The notes beneath the pieces were generated by a model. It did no database searches and had not been told where the DNA came from. It worked only from the letters and a program-made list of their open reading frames with translations. Shown one piece after another: positions 31,900 through 40,319 of a stretch of 64,000 nucleotides of DNA (positions are counted from its first letter, which is position 1; the number at the start of each line of letters is the position of its first letter). The stretch comes from Paenibacillus sp. GSMTC-2017 (GTDB lineage: Bacteria; Bacillota; Bacilli; Paenibacillales; Paenibacillaceae). The position numbers and the translations under genes were made by a program. The DNA lies in NCBI RefSeq assembly GCF_016019935.1, contig NZ_JAECMT010000005.1, positions 62,006 through 126,005 on the forward strand. The letters run 5' to 3'.

Positions 31900-33903
31900 T
31901 TAAGGTGTACGAGGCAGAGCATAATATCCAAATGCAAGATCAAGTAAGGCGCTTGCTTCTTGACGAAGCAGCGGCTGTTGCGAACGGAAGTTGACTGAAC
32001 CGTCTTCGTTTATTTTTGTATCGGGATCTACAATGCCTTGGGAAATAAGTGCTGTAATTGCATCAGTTGCCCATGGAGCAGTCTCGTCAGTAAGTTTAAT
32101 GTCTCGCTCAAGCTTAGCTTGTTTTAAATTTTGAATCATAGTTGCAGCTGTTTGTCTTGTAATGACTGCATTTCTATCAACAGCAGGAATACCAGTTATC
32201 ATTTGCTTCTTGTGACCTTCAATCATATCAGGAAATCCATGCCAGCCATGAGCAATCATAATTGTGTCCATAAACTCGCCTTGTGTCATTGTGCCTTTAG
32301 GATCAAAGTTATTGCCCTCTTTGGCAAATAGGACATCACGCGCATGTAGATTGTTAATGTACGACGAATATGCACTATCATTAGGGACATCATTGAATGC
32401 TGGCTTACTATGAACCTTACGTGCATCAGAACCAAAATCAAGACCATTGGGATTTGTATAATAAAAATATTCAATCTGACCGTGTTGATTTTTTTTGAAG
32501 GCCAATTTATTGCCTGCCTCATCTTCAAACAACAGTGGGTGAACCATTTTTAACGTATGTTTGCCACTTGTTCCTGTCTCCATAATGAGGTTGCCATCCC
32601 CGTAAGTGAAGTTGGAATTCAAGAAAAAGAATCTTGTGTTCAAATAAGTGCCAACATATTGATCTGCATCCTTCTCGCTTAGTGGAATGTACTTCGGTTG
32701 TTCTACTTCTCGTTCGTCAGGGAAATATTGATCCATAAATGCTTCATATACTTCTAAGCTCATCATCGTATCATTGTTATAGGACATGTAGAAGGAAACG
32801 TTTTTCTCCGGCAACAGCACAATCAAGGATTGATGACCAGGCAGGTTCCCGCCTTTTAGTACAACATGGTGGCCATTCATCATATCATTGAGATAACCCT
32901 CAAACCCGCCAACTGTAGTCATAGGAATTGATTTGTCTGCAAATACGGAGTAGGTTTGCATCTGTTCCGCAGTTTTTTCATTAATGATCTTCTTGCCGTT
33001 AACTGTTCCCTTCTGCTGAAACATAATCAAATATTTCGCCATATCTTCTCCTGTTGATAAAATGCTGCCCTGAGGACCATCTGTAGGAGCATGTCCAGAT
33101 ACTGGATGGGGTTTGCCATCCGGTCCATAAGTTGTGGCCATTCTACTCAACAACTCGGGCGTAAATCGAGAACTTGTAGAATTCATCCCTAATGGCTTAA
33201 ACACATTGTCTTCCATATACTGCGAGTATGATTTACCGCTAACGTTTTCAATCGCATAGCCAGCCAATAAAAAAGCAAAATTGTCATACGTATAAGCTTC
33301 GCCAGGTTTTCGAACAACTGTAGGCATATTTTCTGTTATAACTTCCTTCATCGGAATATGTTGATCGATAAATTTAGGATCTAAAAAGAGGGATTTATCC
33401 GGGTAATCAAATCCTGCTGTGTAAGTTAACAAATGGTTTAACGTAAGCGGAGTATTTGTTTTGTTAGGTATTTTCATTCCCCCGAGATAGTCTTGAATAT
33501 CTCGATCTAGCTCCATTTTCCCACCTTCTACGAGTTGCAGTGCAGCTAAAGCAGTAAATGTTTTTGAAACAGATGCGATTTGAAACACGGTATCTTTATC
33601 TACGGCAATTTTTTTTTCTTTGTCTGCAAAGCCATACCCTTTACTCACGAGCACTTCACCATCTTGAACAACGACGAAATTGGATCCATTTACGTTGTGT
33701 TTCTTCATCGCTTTTTCAAATACAGGATCTATAAAGCTCTCAATTTCTTGTGGGTTTAACTTAACTTTTGTGCTGACCTCATTCGATATCTGAGATGCGA
33801 CTGGACTAGTATTTCGATTGGAAACGGGGGCCGTGCAGGCTGTAAATATAGTAGTCAATGAAAGTAAGGCGACGAGACTGATTTTACGAATGTTAGTATT
33901 CAT
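31900..33903 (-). CDS. lipoprotein serine hydrolase (beta-lactamase fold) with SLH-like tail
   Basis: 667 residues. Lipoprotein signal with lipobox TIFTAC (Cys23). Class C beta-lactamase/PBP4*-like domain (about 50-395): catalytic SVSK motif (FQIASVSKTF), YDN in YTYDNFAFLL, and GGNLPGHQS as the third element. A DUF3471-like beta domain (about 400-490) follows. The last 170 residues contain SLH-like repeats (FNDVPNDSAYSSYINNLHAR, APWATDAITALISQGI), which would bind secondary cell-wall polymer. It is probably a cell-surface D-aminopeptidase or esterase rather than an antibiotic-resistance enzyme. It is monocistronic with a 5' leader hairpin. Confidence 0.87.
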   Translation of the reverse strand: MNTNIRKISLVALLSLTTIFTACTAPVSNRNTSPVASQISNEVSTKVKLNPQEIESFIDPVFEKAMKKHNVNGSNFVVVQDGEVLVSKGYGFADKEKKIAVDKDTVFQIASVSKTFTALAALQLVEGGKMELDRDIQDYLGGMKIPNKTNTPLTLNHLLTYTAGFDYPDKSLFLDPKFIDQHIPMKEVITENMPTVVRKPGEAYTYDNFAFLLAGYAIENVSGKSYSQYMEDNVFKPLGMNSTSSRFTPELLSRMATTYGPDGKPHPVSGHAPTDGPQGSILSTGEDMAKYLIMFQQKGTVNGKKIINEKTAEQMQTYSVFADKSIPMTTVGGFEGYLNDMMNGHHVVLKGGNLPGHQSLIVLLPEKNVSFYMSYNNDTMMSLEVYEAFMDQYFPDEREVEQPKYIPLSEKDADQYVGTYLNTRFFFLNSNFTYGDGNLIMETGTSGKHTLKMVHPLLFEDEAGNKLAFKKNQHGQIEYFYYTNPNGLDFGSDARKVHSKPAFNDVPNDSAYSSYINNLHARDVLFAKEGNNFDPKGTMTQGEFMDTIMIAHGWHGFPDMIEGHKKQMITGIPAVDRNAVITRQTAATMIQNLKQAKLERDIKLTDETAPWATDAITALISQGIVDPDTKINEDGSVNFRSQQPLLRQEASALLDLAFGYYALPRTP

Positions 33904-33994
33904 GTGTGTTTCTCCTCATGTGTTTGAAATAGGCTGGCGGGGTGCCATTCAGAGTTGCACATTGAATGACTTTCGCTGCTTCACGAGTATCACA

Positions 33995-34036
33995 AAAGGA
34001 GTGTCATACTAACAAGTTACCTTCTGTCACTCCTTT
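33995..34036 (-). promoter_or_regulatory. leader hairpin upstream of the serine hydrolase gene
   Basis: AAAGGAGTG and CACTCCTTT pair (9 bp) over a 24-base loop, about 95 bases upstream of the minus-strand start. On that strand the stem ends in CCTTTTG. It could be an attenuator or a transcript leader structure. No known riboswitch or T-box motif is seen. Confidence 0.3.
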
Positions 34037-34068
34037 CACTACCTATCATAAAGTGAAGTTTGTTACAT

Positions 34069-34132
34069 GTCATATGACGTTTTGACACTAGGAATAGAGA
34101 GGGTTTGACGTTTAAACTGCAGAGGATATAAG
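34069..34132 (+). promoter_or_regulatory. promoter and GTCATATGAC palindrome before the sensor gene
   Basis: TTGACG (34105-34110), 16 bases, TATAAG (34127-34132) forms a sigma-A type promoter. A perfect palindrome GTCATATGAC lies 27 bases further upstream. The same TTGACGTTTA string and TGTCATAT half-sites occur at the desaturase promoter near 59.65 kb. Confidence 0.45.
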
Positions 34133-34163
34133 GGCTTCACAAAACTCTGGAGGTGCATTTCTT

Positions 34164-34760
34164 TTGAAAAAGTTATTGTTAAACAACATGCAAAACGTAA
34201 TCTTTTTGTTCTTTACTTTTATTTCTGGTCTATTTTATTTTTGCTTCTATTTAGTAACGTTAACATTTGGATTGGGTATGTCGTTTACGGTAATTGGGAT
34301 ACCGATATTAACGTATGTCATGCGTTCAGCACGGAAGTTCGTTCGATATGAACGTACACAAACGAAAATTTACACGGATCTAACAATAGAGTTGAAAGAT
34401 GTGGAACTACAAGTAGAAGGATCGTTGTGGGTTCAAGCTAAGCGAGAGCTTATAGATCAACGCAACTGGCGTGCTATATTTTGGTTAATGCTAAAGCTGT
34501 TCGTAGGCTGGATAAGTCTGTTATGCGCTGTCCTATTCTATATTATGCCGCTTGCCTTTATTGCAGCGCCTTTATTTGTTCCATTTGTGAATGTTCAAAT
34601 TATGACGATGACAATCGATACGTTGGAACATTCTTTAATCGTTATGTTAGCAGGTATTGTACTTGCCTTTATTGGCGGGTGGTTAGGTAAAGGCATCACA
34701 CAATGGATTGGAAGATATACACGATACATGGTTAAGGCGATATCTGGCGAGTCTGCTTAA
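34164..34760 (+). CDS. sensor-domain membrane protein
   Basis: 198 residues matching the Sensor domain family seen at the N-terminus of some Gram-positive histidine kinases. A helical hairpin (about 12-50, with SGLFYFCFYLVTLTFGLG) is followed by RYERTQTKIY, a soluble segment, and two further membrane helices with the typical PLAFIAAPLFVPF and HSLIVMLAGIVLAFIGG. Here the domain is a free-standing protein. TTG start with GGAGGTG at eight bases. The fused kinase-regulator follows at 75 bases, so it is likely the sensory partner. Confidence 0.78.
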   Translation: MKKLLLNNMQNVIFLFFTFISGLFYFCFYLVTLTFGLGMSFTVIGIPILTYVMRSARKFVRYERTQTKIYTDLTIELKDVELQVEGSLWVQAKRELIDQRNWRAIFWLMLKLFVGWISLLCAVLFYIMPLAFIAAPLFVPFVNVQIMTMTIDTLEHSLIVMLAGIVLAFIGGWLGKGITQWIGRYTRYMVKAISGESA

Positions 34761-34835
34761 TCAGGATGCGCCTGGAGAGTGAATACTCTATACTATTACG
34801 TATGGTAAGGATGACGCATAGGTGAGGTGCTACAC

Positions 34836-36656
34836 ATGTTTGATGTAGTCAAACAATGGTTTTGGTATGATTGGGTATTGCTGTTATTTCGAATTTTAGC
34901 TAGTGTTTCTGTCATTTTCGCAATGGTAGATGAGCATGATCAATTAACGATACCGATTTGGGTAATGATAATTTGGCAGATTATCGCCTTTTCTATCCCG
35001 TGGCTTTGTTTGCTGTTTAACTATAAATTTTATCTTGTATCTGAAATGGTGCTTTCTGGAGGTTTAAGTTTATATCTAAGTATGATCTTCCCTGAAGCGT
35101 ATACGACTTTTTTGATTCCTGCCGTTATGATTGCTGCCAATAGCGCAAAACAATCTTATCGATGGTCGGCTCCAATTACTGTTTTAGCCATTCCACTTAT
35201 TATAAATGCGGCTGCCTCGCACCATGATTTATTACAATTGATTTTAAACATGGGAATAGCCTATACAATTGGGTTTGCTTTTCATCTACTCGTAGTCAAT
35301 CATCGGCAGAATGGAATTATTCGTCATCAACATGCAGTACTAGAGCAGTATGTATCTCAAATTGAAAAAGTAACCATAAGTGAAGAACGTAACCGTCTTA
35401 CGAAAGACTTGCACGATACGTTAGGCCATTCTTATGCGTCTATCATTATGGGCTTAGAGACGCTGAGAACTGAACTTATGACGAGTGAGGGTCAAACGAA
35501 GCTAGAGGCTTTGCTCGGCTTAGCACGCAAAAGTATGGATGAAGGCAGAGGGTTTGTACATCAACTAGAAACACCGCATGATCGTTTAACACTGGTTGAA
35601 TCTTTGAAGGACCTTATAGATGGATTTCAATCCAATTCCAACGTCGTCGTCCGTTTTCGAACATTAGGGGAAGAAACAACGATAACTAAACTAGCTCATA
35701 CGACTTTATATCGTTGCTTACAGGAATCCTTAACGAACGCAGTAAGACATGGTCAAGCTACAGAGCTCGTTGTCCTTCTTCAATTTGAGGAGCAACAAAC
35801 TAGACTTGAAGTACAAGACAACGGTCTAGGGACAGCGGAGTTACAGGATGGATTTGGACTGAGGGCAATGAAAGAACGTGCAAGCAATCTTCAAGGTCAA
35901 GTGTCGATCTATTCTGAAGTTGGTGAGGGCACAGTCGTTACATGTACGTTGCCAAGGCAAACGGCACAGCCAAACGAGATGATACGATTGCTAGTAGTTG
36001 ATGACCAACCTTTCATAAGAGAAAGTCTAAAAACGTTGTTAGAAGGTCAACGTGATTTGCTTGTCGTTGGAATGGCTGAAGATGGGGTACAGGCTACAGA
36101 ATATTGCGAGCAGTTACAGCCGCATGTAGTTCTAATGGATTTGGATATGCCGAATAGAGACGGAATCGCAGCAACTAAGTTGATCAAACAGAATTGGCCA
36201 GCAGTCCGAGTTCTTGTTCTTACTACTTTTCAGGATAAGGAAAAAGCAAAGGAAGTGCTGAGAAGTGGTGCAGATGGATATTTATTAAAGTCTATGGGGC
36301 CACGCGAGTTAGCTGAAACGATACGTCTCGTCTATCGTGGGGGAACAATTATTGCACCATTTATATCTAATCAATTGTTTGGCGAGTCAGAAGTGATGCT
36401 TGAGGAAAGGGATAGTTCATTCACCGAGAATGAAAGTAAGGTTGTAATGGATTCATACGATTTAACAGCCAGAGAACTTGAAATATTACAGCTAGTTGCA
36501 CAAGGACTTCGTTACAAAACGATAGCTTCAAAACTCTATTTATCCGACGGGACAGTACGCAATTATGCTTCTTCCGCATACCTTAAGTTGGATGTACGCA
36601 ATCGGGAAGAGGCCGTTCAAAAGGTAGTTGCAGCTGGTCTTCTAAAAGTGAATTGA
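34836..36656 (+). CDS. fused histidine kinase-response regulator (NarL type)
   Basis: 606 residues combining two proteins normally separate. Kinase half (1-381): about five membrane helices (20-150), HisKA_3 with the phospho-histidine in KDLHDTLGHS (His193), HATPase_c with QESLTNAVRHG and DNGLG. Regulator half (from Met382): receiver with LVVDDQ, Asp435 in VVLMDLDMP, TTF and LLKSM, then a LuxR-type helix-turn-helix (LTARELEILQLVAQGLRYKT, SDGTVRNYASSAYLKL). The junction is in frame with no stop. Such a protein with LuxR-HTH output would bind DNA while membrane-tethered. GTG 34827 opens the frame, but GGTGAGG favours ATG 34836. Confidence 0.88.
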   Translation: MFDVVKQWFWYDWVLLLFRILASVSVIFAMVDEHDQLTIPIWVMIIWQIIAFSIPWLCLLFNYKFYLVSEMVLSGGLSLYLSMIFPEAYTTFLIPAVMIAANSAKQSYRWSAPITVLAIPLIINAAASHHDLLQLILNMGIAYTIGFAFHLLVVNHRQNGIIRHQHAVLEQYVSQIEKVTISEERNRLTKDLHDTLGHSYASIIMGLETLRTELMTSEGQTKLEALLGLARKSMDEGRGFVHQLETPHDRLTLVESLKDLIDGFQSNSNVVVRFRTLGEETTITKLAHTTLYRCLQESLTNAVRHGQATELVVLLQFEEQQTRLEVQDNGLGTAELQDGFGLRAMKERASNLQGQVSIYSEVGEGTVVTCTLPRQTAQPNEMIRLLVVDDQPFIRESLKTLLEGQRDLLVVGMAEDGVQATEYCEQLQPHVVLMDLDMPNRDGIAATKLIKQNWPAVRVLVLTTFQDKEKAKEVLRSGADGYLLKSMGPRELAETIRLVYRGGTIIAPFISNQLFGESEVMLEERDSSFTENESKVVMDSYDLTARELEILQLVAQGLRYKTIASKLYLSDGTVRNYASSAYLKLDVRNREEAVQKVVAAGLLKVN

Positions 36657-36691
36657 ATGGTTTTAGGAATTTTATTACAGAGTATAAGGTT

Positions 36692-36740
36692 AAAAAAGAG
36701 GATGATTCCCGTTCAACACGAGGAATCATCTTCTTTTTTA
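36692..36740. terminator. bidirectional terminator
   Basis: AAAAAAGAGGATGATTCC pairs with GGAATCATCTTCTTTTTT (one mismatch), giving a U-run in both directions between the convergent kinase-regulator and lipoprotein genes. Confidence 0.85.
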
Positions 36741-36744
36741 TATA

Positions 36745-37635
36745 CTATTTAAAGAAACTATCAAACGCCGCTTTGATGCTTTCTTGATCATGGGAGATGG
36801 ATAGAAGTACATAGTTACCATTTCGGATGATTTGATAGTTTTTTGCATCTTCGTGCTGGTCAGGCAAATATGTAGAAAATGTTTTTATAATATCTTCGGC
36901 ACGTTTTGTTAGCCCATCTTTTACATCTTCATAATTTTTATCCGACTTCAGCTTAACAACAACGAGCTCTGTTGCTTTCGTGTTCATCATGGCTTGATTA
37001 TACACACCAGAAGTTGTTAATTCATCCGGCTTGAAGTAATAAGAGTCGCTTATTTGCTCACCTGTTACTTCCATTAACACCGGTAGTTGAACATCTTCCA
37101 TAATTTTATCTACAATATCAGAAACTTTTACCGTATCAGCCGCTTCTGGTTTAGGTGTTGGTTTTGGCTTCGGTTTTTCTGTTGGTTTTGGTTTCTCAGT
37201 CGGTTTCGGGCTAGGCTTAGAAGTCGACGGTTTCTCAGTAGGTTTCGTGTTTTGGTTCGACGTTGAAGGTTTCTCCGTTGGTTTAGGCTGTGAAACTGCT
37301 GGTTTGTCAGTCGGCTTTGTTGTTGGTTTTTCAGTTGGCTTGTCCGACGGTTTTGCAGAAGGCTTCTCAGTTGCAGTTGGTGGAGTCGTTTCTACTGAGG
37401 GTGTTTCAGTAGGTTTCTTGGATGCTTCTGGTTCTGTGGAAGGTTTTCCAGTAGCTTCTGCATCTTTGCCTCCATCACTATTGCCTGCACCTGTTTCAGT
37501 CGATTCATTTGCGGCTGGATTGTTTGTAGCGGTGGCATTTCCTGGGTTGTTACCGTTGCCACAACCGGTCACTAATAGCGATAAAACTATCGTTATTGCG
37601 GCCATCGTTTTGAACAGTTTCTTGTTGTTAATCAT
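36745..37635 (-). CDS. DUF4358 lipoprotein with Pro/Thr/Lys-rich spacer
   Basis: 296 residues. Lipobox LLVTGC near residue 25. A 135-residue low-complexity spacer repeats the unit TEKP/KPTEKPS about fifteen times, giving an extended cell-wall-spanning region. The C-terminal domain (about 170-296; DIVDKIMEDVQLPVLMEVTG, SYYFKPDEL, ATELVVVKLKSD) matches DUF4358. Function is unknown. The frame opens with GTG at 37641, but AAGGAGAG at eight bases fits ATG 37635. The repeat tract is prone to length variation. Confidence 0.85.
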   Translation of the reverse strand: MINNKKLFKTMAAITIVLSLLVTGCGNGNNPGNATATNNPAANESTETGAGNSDGGKDAEATGKPSTEPEASKKPTETPSVETTPPTATEKPSAKPSDKPTEKPTTKPTDKPAVSQPKPTEKPSTSNQNTKPTEKPSTSKPSPKPTEKPKPTEKPKPKPTPKPEAADTVKVSDIVDKIMEDVQLPVLMEVTGEQISDSYYFKPDELTTSGVYNQAMMNTKATELVVVKLKSDKNYEDVKDGLTKRAEDIIKTFSTYLPDQHEDAKNYQIIRNGNYVLLSISHDQESIKAAFDSFFK

Positions 37636-37936
37636 GCTCACTTCTCTCCTTAGGTCTTATGAAGTCGAACAACAGACGACCACACAAGTCCAAAGGTTGC
37701 AGTAGCAACTGATTAATACGGGTTGTTCAAAAAAAAGTACGATTTGGCATACATTTTCTACTTTGAGTCCCGTCATATGTAAAAATAACGCGTAATGACT
37801 GTATGGGATTCACATGCTGAGGGTCAGATTAGTTGGTTACGTAGGTTTAAAGCTAAGGGTCAAAACGACTCTTGCAGCTTGAGAATGAGCACTAGTGAGT
37901 AATAATCAATCATTTGTTTGGAACTACTGCTTACAA
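37636..37936. other. intergenic, no gene seen
   Basis: About 300 bases between the lipoprotein gene and thiD. One GTCATATG half-site near 37772 was noticed; no ORF with RBS and no RNA motif recognised. Confidence 0.4.
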
Positions 37937-38758
37937 TTAATCCCTATTTACTCTCTTATAAGCGAAGTGGTTCGTTGGACCATGTCCAGCACCGAATCCT
38001 AATTGATGTTCGATTGCCGCATCAATAAAAGCTTTCGCTCTTGTCACTGAATCCAATAGTGAGCCCCCAATAGCAAGACCACTTGTGATTGCAGCAGAAA
38101 ATGTACACCCCGTACCATGTGTATGACGAGTATTTATACGGGGGCTTTCGAATGTGTAGACTTCATCCCTTTCAAACAACATATCTACTACAACATCCCC
38201 TGTAGAGGGATCATGCCCACCTTTCATAACAACTGCATTTGCCCCCATAGCGAAAAGTCGCATTGCAGCTTCCTTACGGTCTTCGAGAGTCACGATCTTT
38301 ACTCCAGTAAGTACTTCTGCTTCTGGAATATTGGGTGTAACGACCTCAGCCAAAGGAATGAGCTTAGCAATGAGTGTATCCAACGCTTCTTGAGCAAGTA
38401 AGGAAGTCCCGCCTTTTGCGATCATGACGGGATCTATGACGAGATTACGCCAACCGTACTTCTTCATATTTTCAGCTACTATTTTAATTACATCTGCATT
38501 CGCGAGCATACCTGTCTTAATCGCATATGGTGGAAGATCATCGCCAATCGATTGAAGCTGTGCGGATATAGCATTATTTTCAACGGGATATACACTTTGT
38601 ACGCCGAGCGTGTTTTGAGCGGTTATTGCTGTTATCGCTGACATACCATAAACACCTAGCTCTTGAAATGTTTTAAGATCGGCTTGAATGCCAGCACCGC
38701 CGCCACTATCTGATCCCGCTATCGTCAATGCCTTATGTATATAGGTAGAAGAAATCAT
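37937..38758 (-). CDS. thiD: hydroxymethylpyrimidine/phosphomethylpyrimidine kinase
   Basis: 273 residues, ThiD family of the ribokinase superfamily. TIAGSDSGGGAGIQADLKTF at the N-terminus binds HMP, and GTGCTFSAAITSGLA forms the anion hole and base (RHTHGTGCTF). VIDPVM and VVMKGGH are also standard. It phosphorylates HMP and HMP-P in thiamine synthesis; Bacillus paralogues with the same fold (PdxK/ThiD2) act on pyridoxal, so the exact substrate is not certain. It stands alone, with no other thiamine genes and no TPP riboswitch visible upstream. Confidence 0.88.
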   Translation of the reverse strand: MISSTYIHKALTIAGSDSGGGAGIQADLKTFQELGVYGMSAITAITAQNTLGVQSVYPVENNAISAQLQSIGDDLPPYAIKTGMLANADVIKIVAENMKKYGWRNLVIDPVMIAKGGTSLLAQEALDTLIAKLIPLAEVVTPNIPEAEVLTGVKIVTLEDRKEAAMRLFAMGANAVVMKGGHDPSTGDVVVDMLFERDEVYTFESPRINTRHTHGTGCTFSAAITSGLAIGGSLLDSVTRAKAFIDAAIEHQLGFGAGHGPTNHFAYKRVNRD

Positions 38759-38947
38759 CGTTACTTTGCCCCTGACTTATAAATCATTTAGTACTATTGT
38801 AACAAGCGCACGCCTTGAATAAAATGGAATTATTTCAAATCGAACCGTTTAAAGTTGCTATGCCCTCTCGATTTTGGTAGGTTGGAATCATATAAGCGGC
38901 ACATCACGTGCTCTCACAATATAAGTAACAAGGGAGAAGTGTCAGAA

Positions 38948-39457
38948 ATGTCTATGGAGATCGAACGAAAGTTTCTTTTACCGCAATTTCCGAAGGAATT
39001 AATAATAAGTGGTGAAATGGTTGTTCACCTTGAACAACGAATCGAACAAACCTATTTAGCAATGGATGATAATGAAGAACTAAGAGTACGCCGCATTGTT
39101 GAACAACCCTCTGGTGAGATTAGCTACACACATACGTTCAAAAAGGGAAATGGCTTAGTTCGCGAAGAAGTAGAATATGAAGTTTCGGAAGGAATCTATA
39201 ATCAAGTTGTAGCAGCATTTGGCTTCAAACCACTGACCAAGGATCGGGTAACTGCGAAATGGAACGATATCACGGTTGAAATCGACAACTATGATCAGAT
39301 ACAGTTAACTGTACTGGAAGTCGAGTTCTCGTCACTTGATGAGGCCAATGCATTCCAAGCACCAGCATGGTTCGGGGAAGATATAAGCTCTCAAAAGCAA
39401 TATAGCAACAAGACCGTATGGAAGCAGCTCCAAGGTGAGAAGTGGCAGGGAAAGTAG
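38948..39457 (+). CDS. CYTH-domain triphosphate tunnel protein
   Basis: 169 residues. The CYTH hallmark E-x-E-x-K is in MEIERKFLL. Further tunnel residues: QTYLAMDDNEELRVRR, YTHTFKKGNGLVREEVEYEV, RVTAKWNDITVEIDNY, LTVLEVEFSS and YSNKTVW. The family includes thiamine triphosphatase, inorganic tripolyphosphatase and class IV adenylate cyclase; most bacterial members hydrolyse tripolyphosphate. The frame is open from 38855, but AGGGAGAAG at nine bases selects ATG 38948. An ATPase gene follows at 47 bases and is probably cotranscribed. Confidence 0.87.
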   Translation: MSMEIERKFLLPQFPKELIISGEMVVHLEQRIEQTYLAMDDNEELRVRRIVEQPSGEISYTHTFKKGNGLVREEVEYEVSEGIYNQVVAAFGFKPLTKDRVTAKWNDITVEIDNYDQIQLTVLEVEFSSLDEANAFQAPAWFGEDISSQKQYSNKTVWKQLQGEKWQGK

Positions 39458-39504
39458 GGTATATCTGACCTGCCGAAGCTTTGCGAAGAAAGGAGGGCTA
39501 CCCT

Positions 39505-40278
39505 ATGTCCATATATGACAGAGGGAGTTATTTGCGAAACATCCAATTAATGAGGGAGCAGATTCCCTCTTTCAAGCAATATCCATTCAATTTGGATGCG
39601 ATCCGGGAGTTGAGCGATCTCAAGCTTCACCCCAAAGTAACCTATTTAGTTGGTGAAAACGGCTCAGGCAAGTCTACCTTGATGGAGGCAATAGCAGTGG
39701 CGCTTGGATTTAATGCCGAAGGTGGGACGAAAAATTTTACGTTCCAGACGGAAGCAACACATTCCGAGCTTCACAATTATTTAAAAATAGTTCGCGGGAC
39801 AAGGAAGCCACGAGATGGCTTTTTCTTCAGAGCGGAGTCCTACTATAATTTAGCAACAAATATAGACGAACTAGATCGTGAACCCTATCAGCTAGGACCG
39901 CCTATCATCGACTCTTACGGTGGTAAGTCACTCCATCAACAATCTCATGGGGAATCCTTCTTAGCAACCTTTCTTAATCGATTTGGCGGGAACGGACTTT
40001 ATATTTTGGACGAGCCTGAGTCGGCACTGTCGCCATCTAGACAGTTAACGATGCTCGCTAGAATGCATGATCTTATAAAGGATAACTCTCAATTTATTAT
40101 TGCGACACATTCTCCAATATTGTTAGCATATCCAGACGCAACAATCTACCAATTAAATGCTAATGGCATTGAAGAGACGACTTGGGAAGAGACGGATCAT
40201 TACATCATTACTAAACAGTTTCTAAATAATCGAGACCGTATGCTACAGAACCTTCTCGTTGATGATGAGGATGAATAA
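39505..40278 (+). CDS. AAA/ABC-type ATPase
   Basis: 257 residues. Walker A VGENGSGKST, ABC-like signature QSHGESFL, Walker B GLYILDEPES and the switch histidine ATHSP are all present. Between them is a lid region (about 75-150). It belongs to the stand-alone ABC-like AAA_21 ATPases, related to SMC/RecF-type heads, without a transporter. AAAGGAGGG at seven bases fixes ATG 39505. It lies directly after the CYTH gene, a pairing with no obvious textbook role. It ends at a good terminator. Confidence 0.87.
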   Translation: MSIYDRGSYLRNIQLMREQIPSFKQYPFNLDAIRELSDLKLHPKVTYLVGENGSGKSTLMEAIAVALGFNAEGGTKNFTFQTEATHSELHNYLKIVRGTRKPRDGFFFRAESYYNLATNIDELDREPYQLGPPIIDSYGGKSLHQQSHGESFLATFLNRFGGNGLYILDEPESALSPSRQLTMLARMHDLIKDNSQFIIATHSPILLAYPDATIYQLNANGIEETTWEETDHYIITKQFLNNRDRMLQNLLVDDEDE

Positions 40279-40281
40279 AAC

Positions 40282-40319
40282 ATGGGAGCTACTGACTTGC
40301 GATCAGCAGCTCCCATTTT
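40282..40319. terminator. terminator between convergent genes
   Basis: TGGGAGCTACTGA pairs with TCAGCAGCTCCCA (one mismatch), with TTTT on the plus side and TTTTATT on the minus side. Confidence 0.8.

Noticed and set aside
33995-34036. T-box or riboswitch before the serine hydrolase gene
   Set aside because: The hairpin lacks T-box or known aptamer sequences; kept only as a plain leader hairpin.
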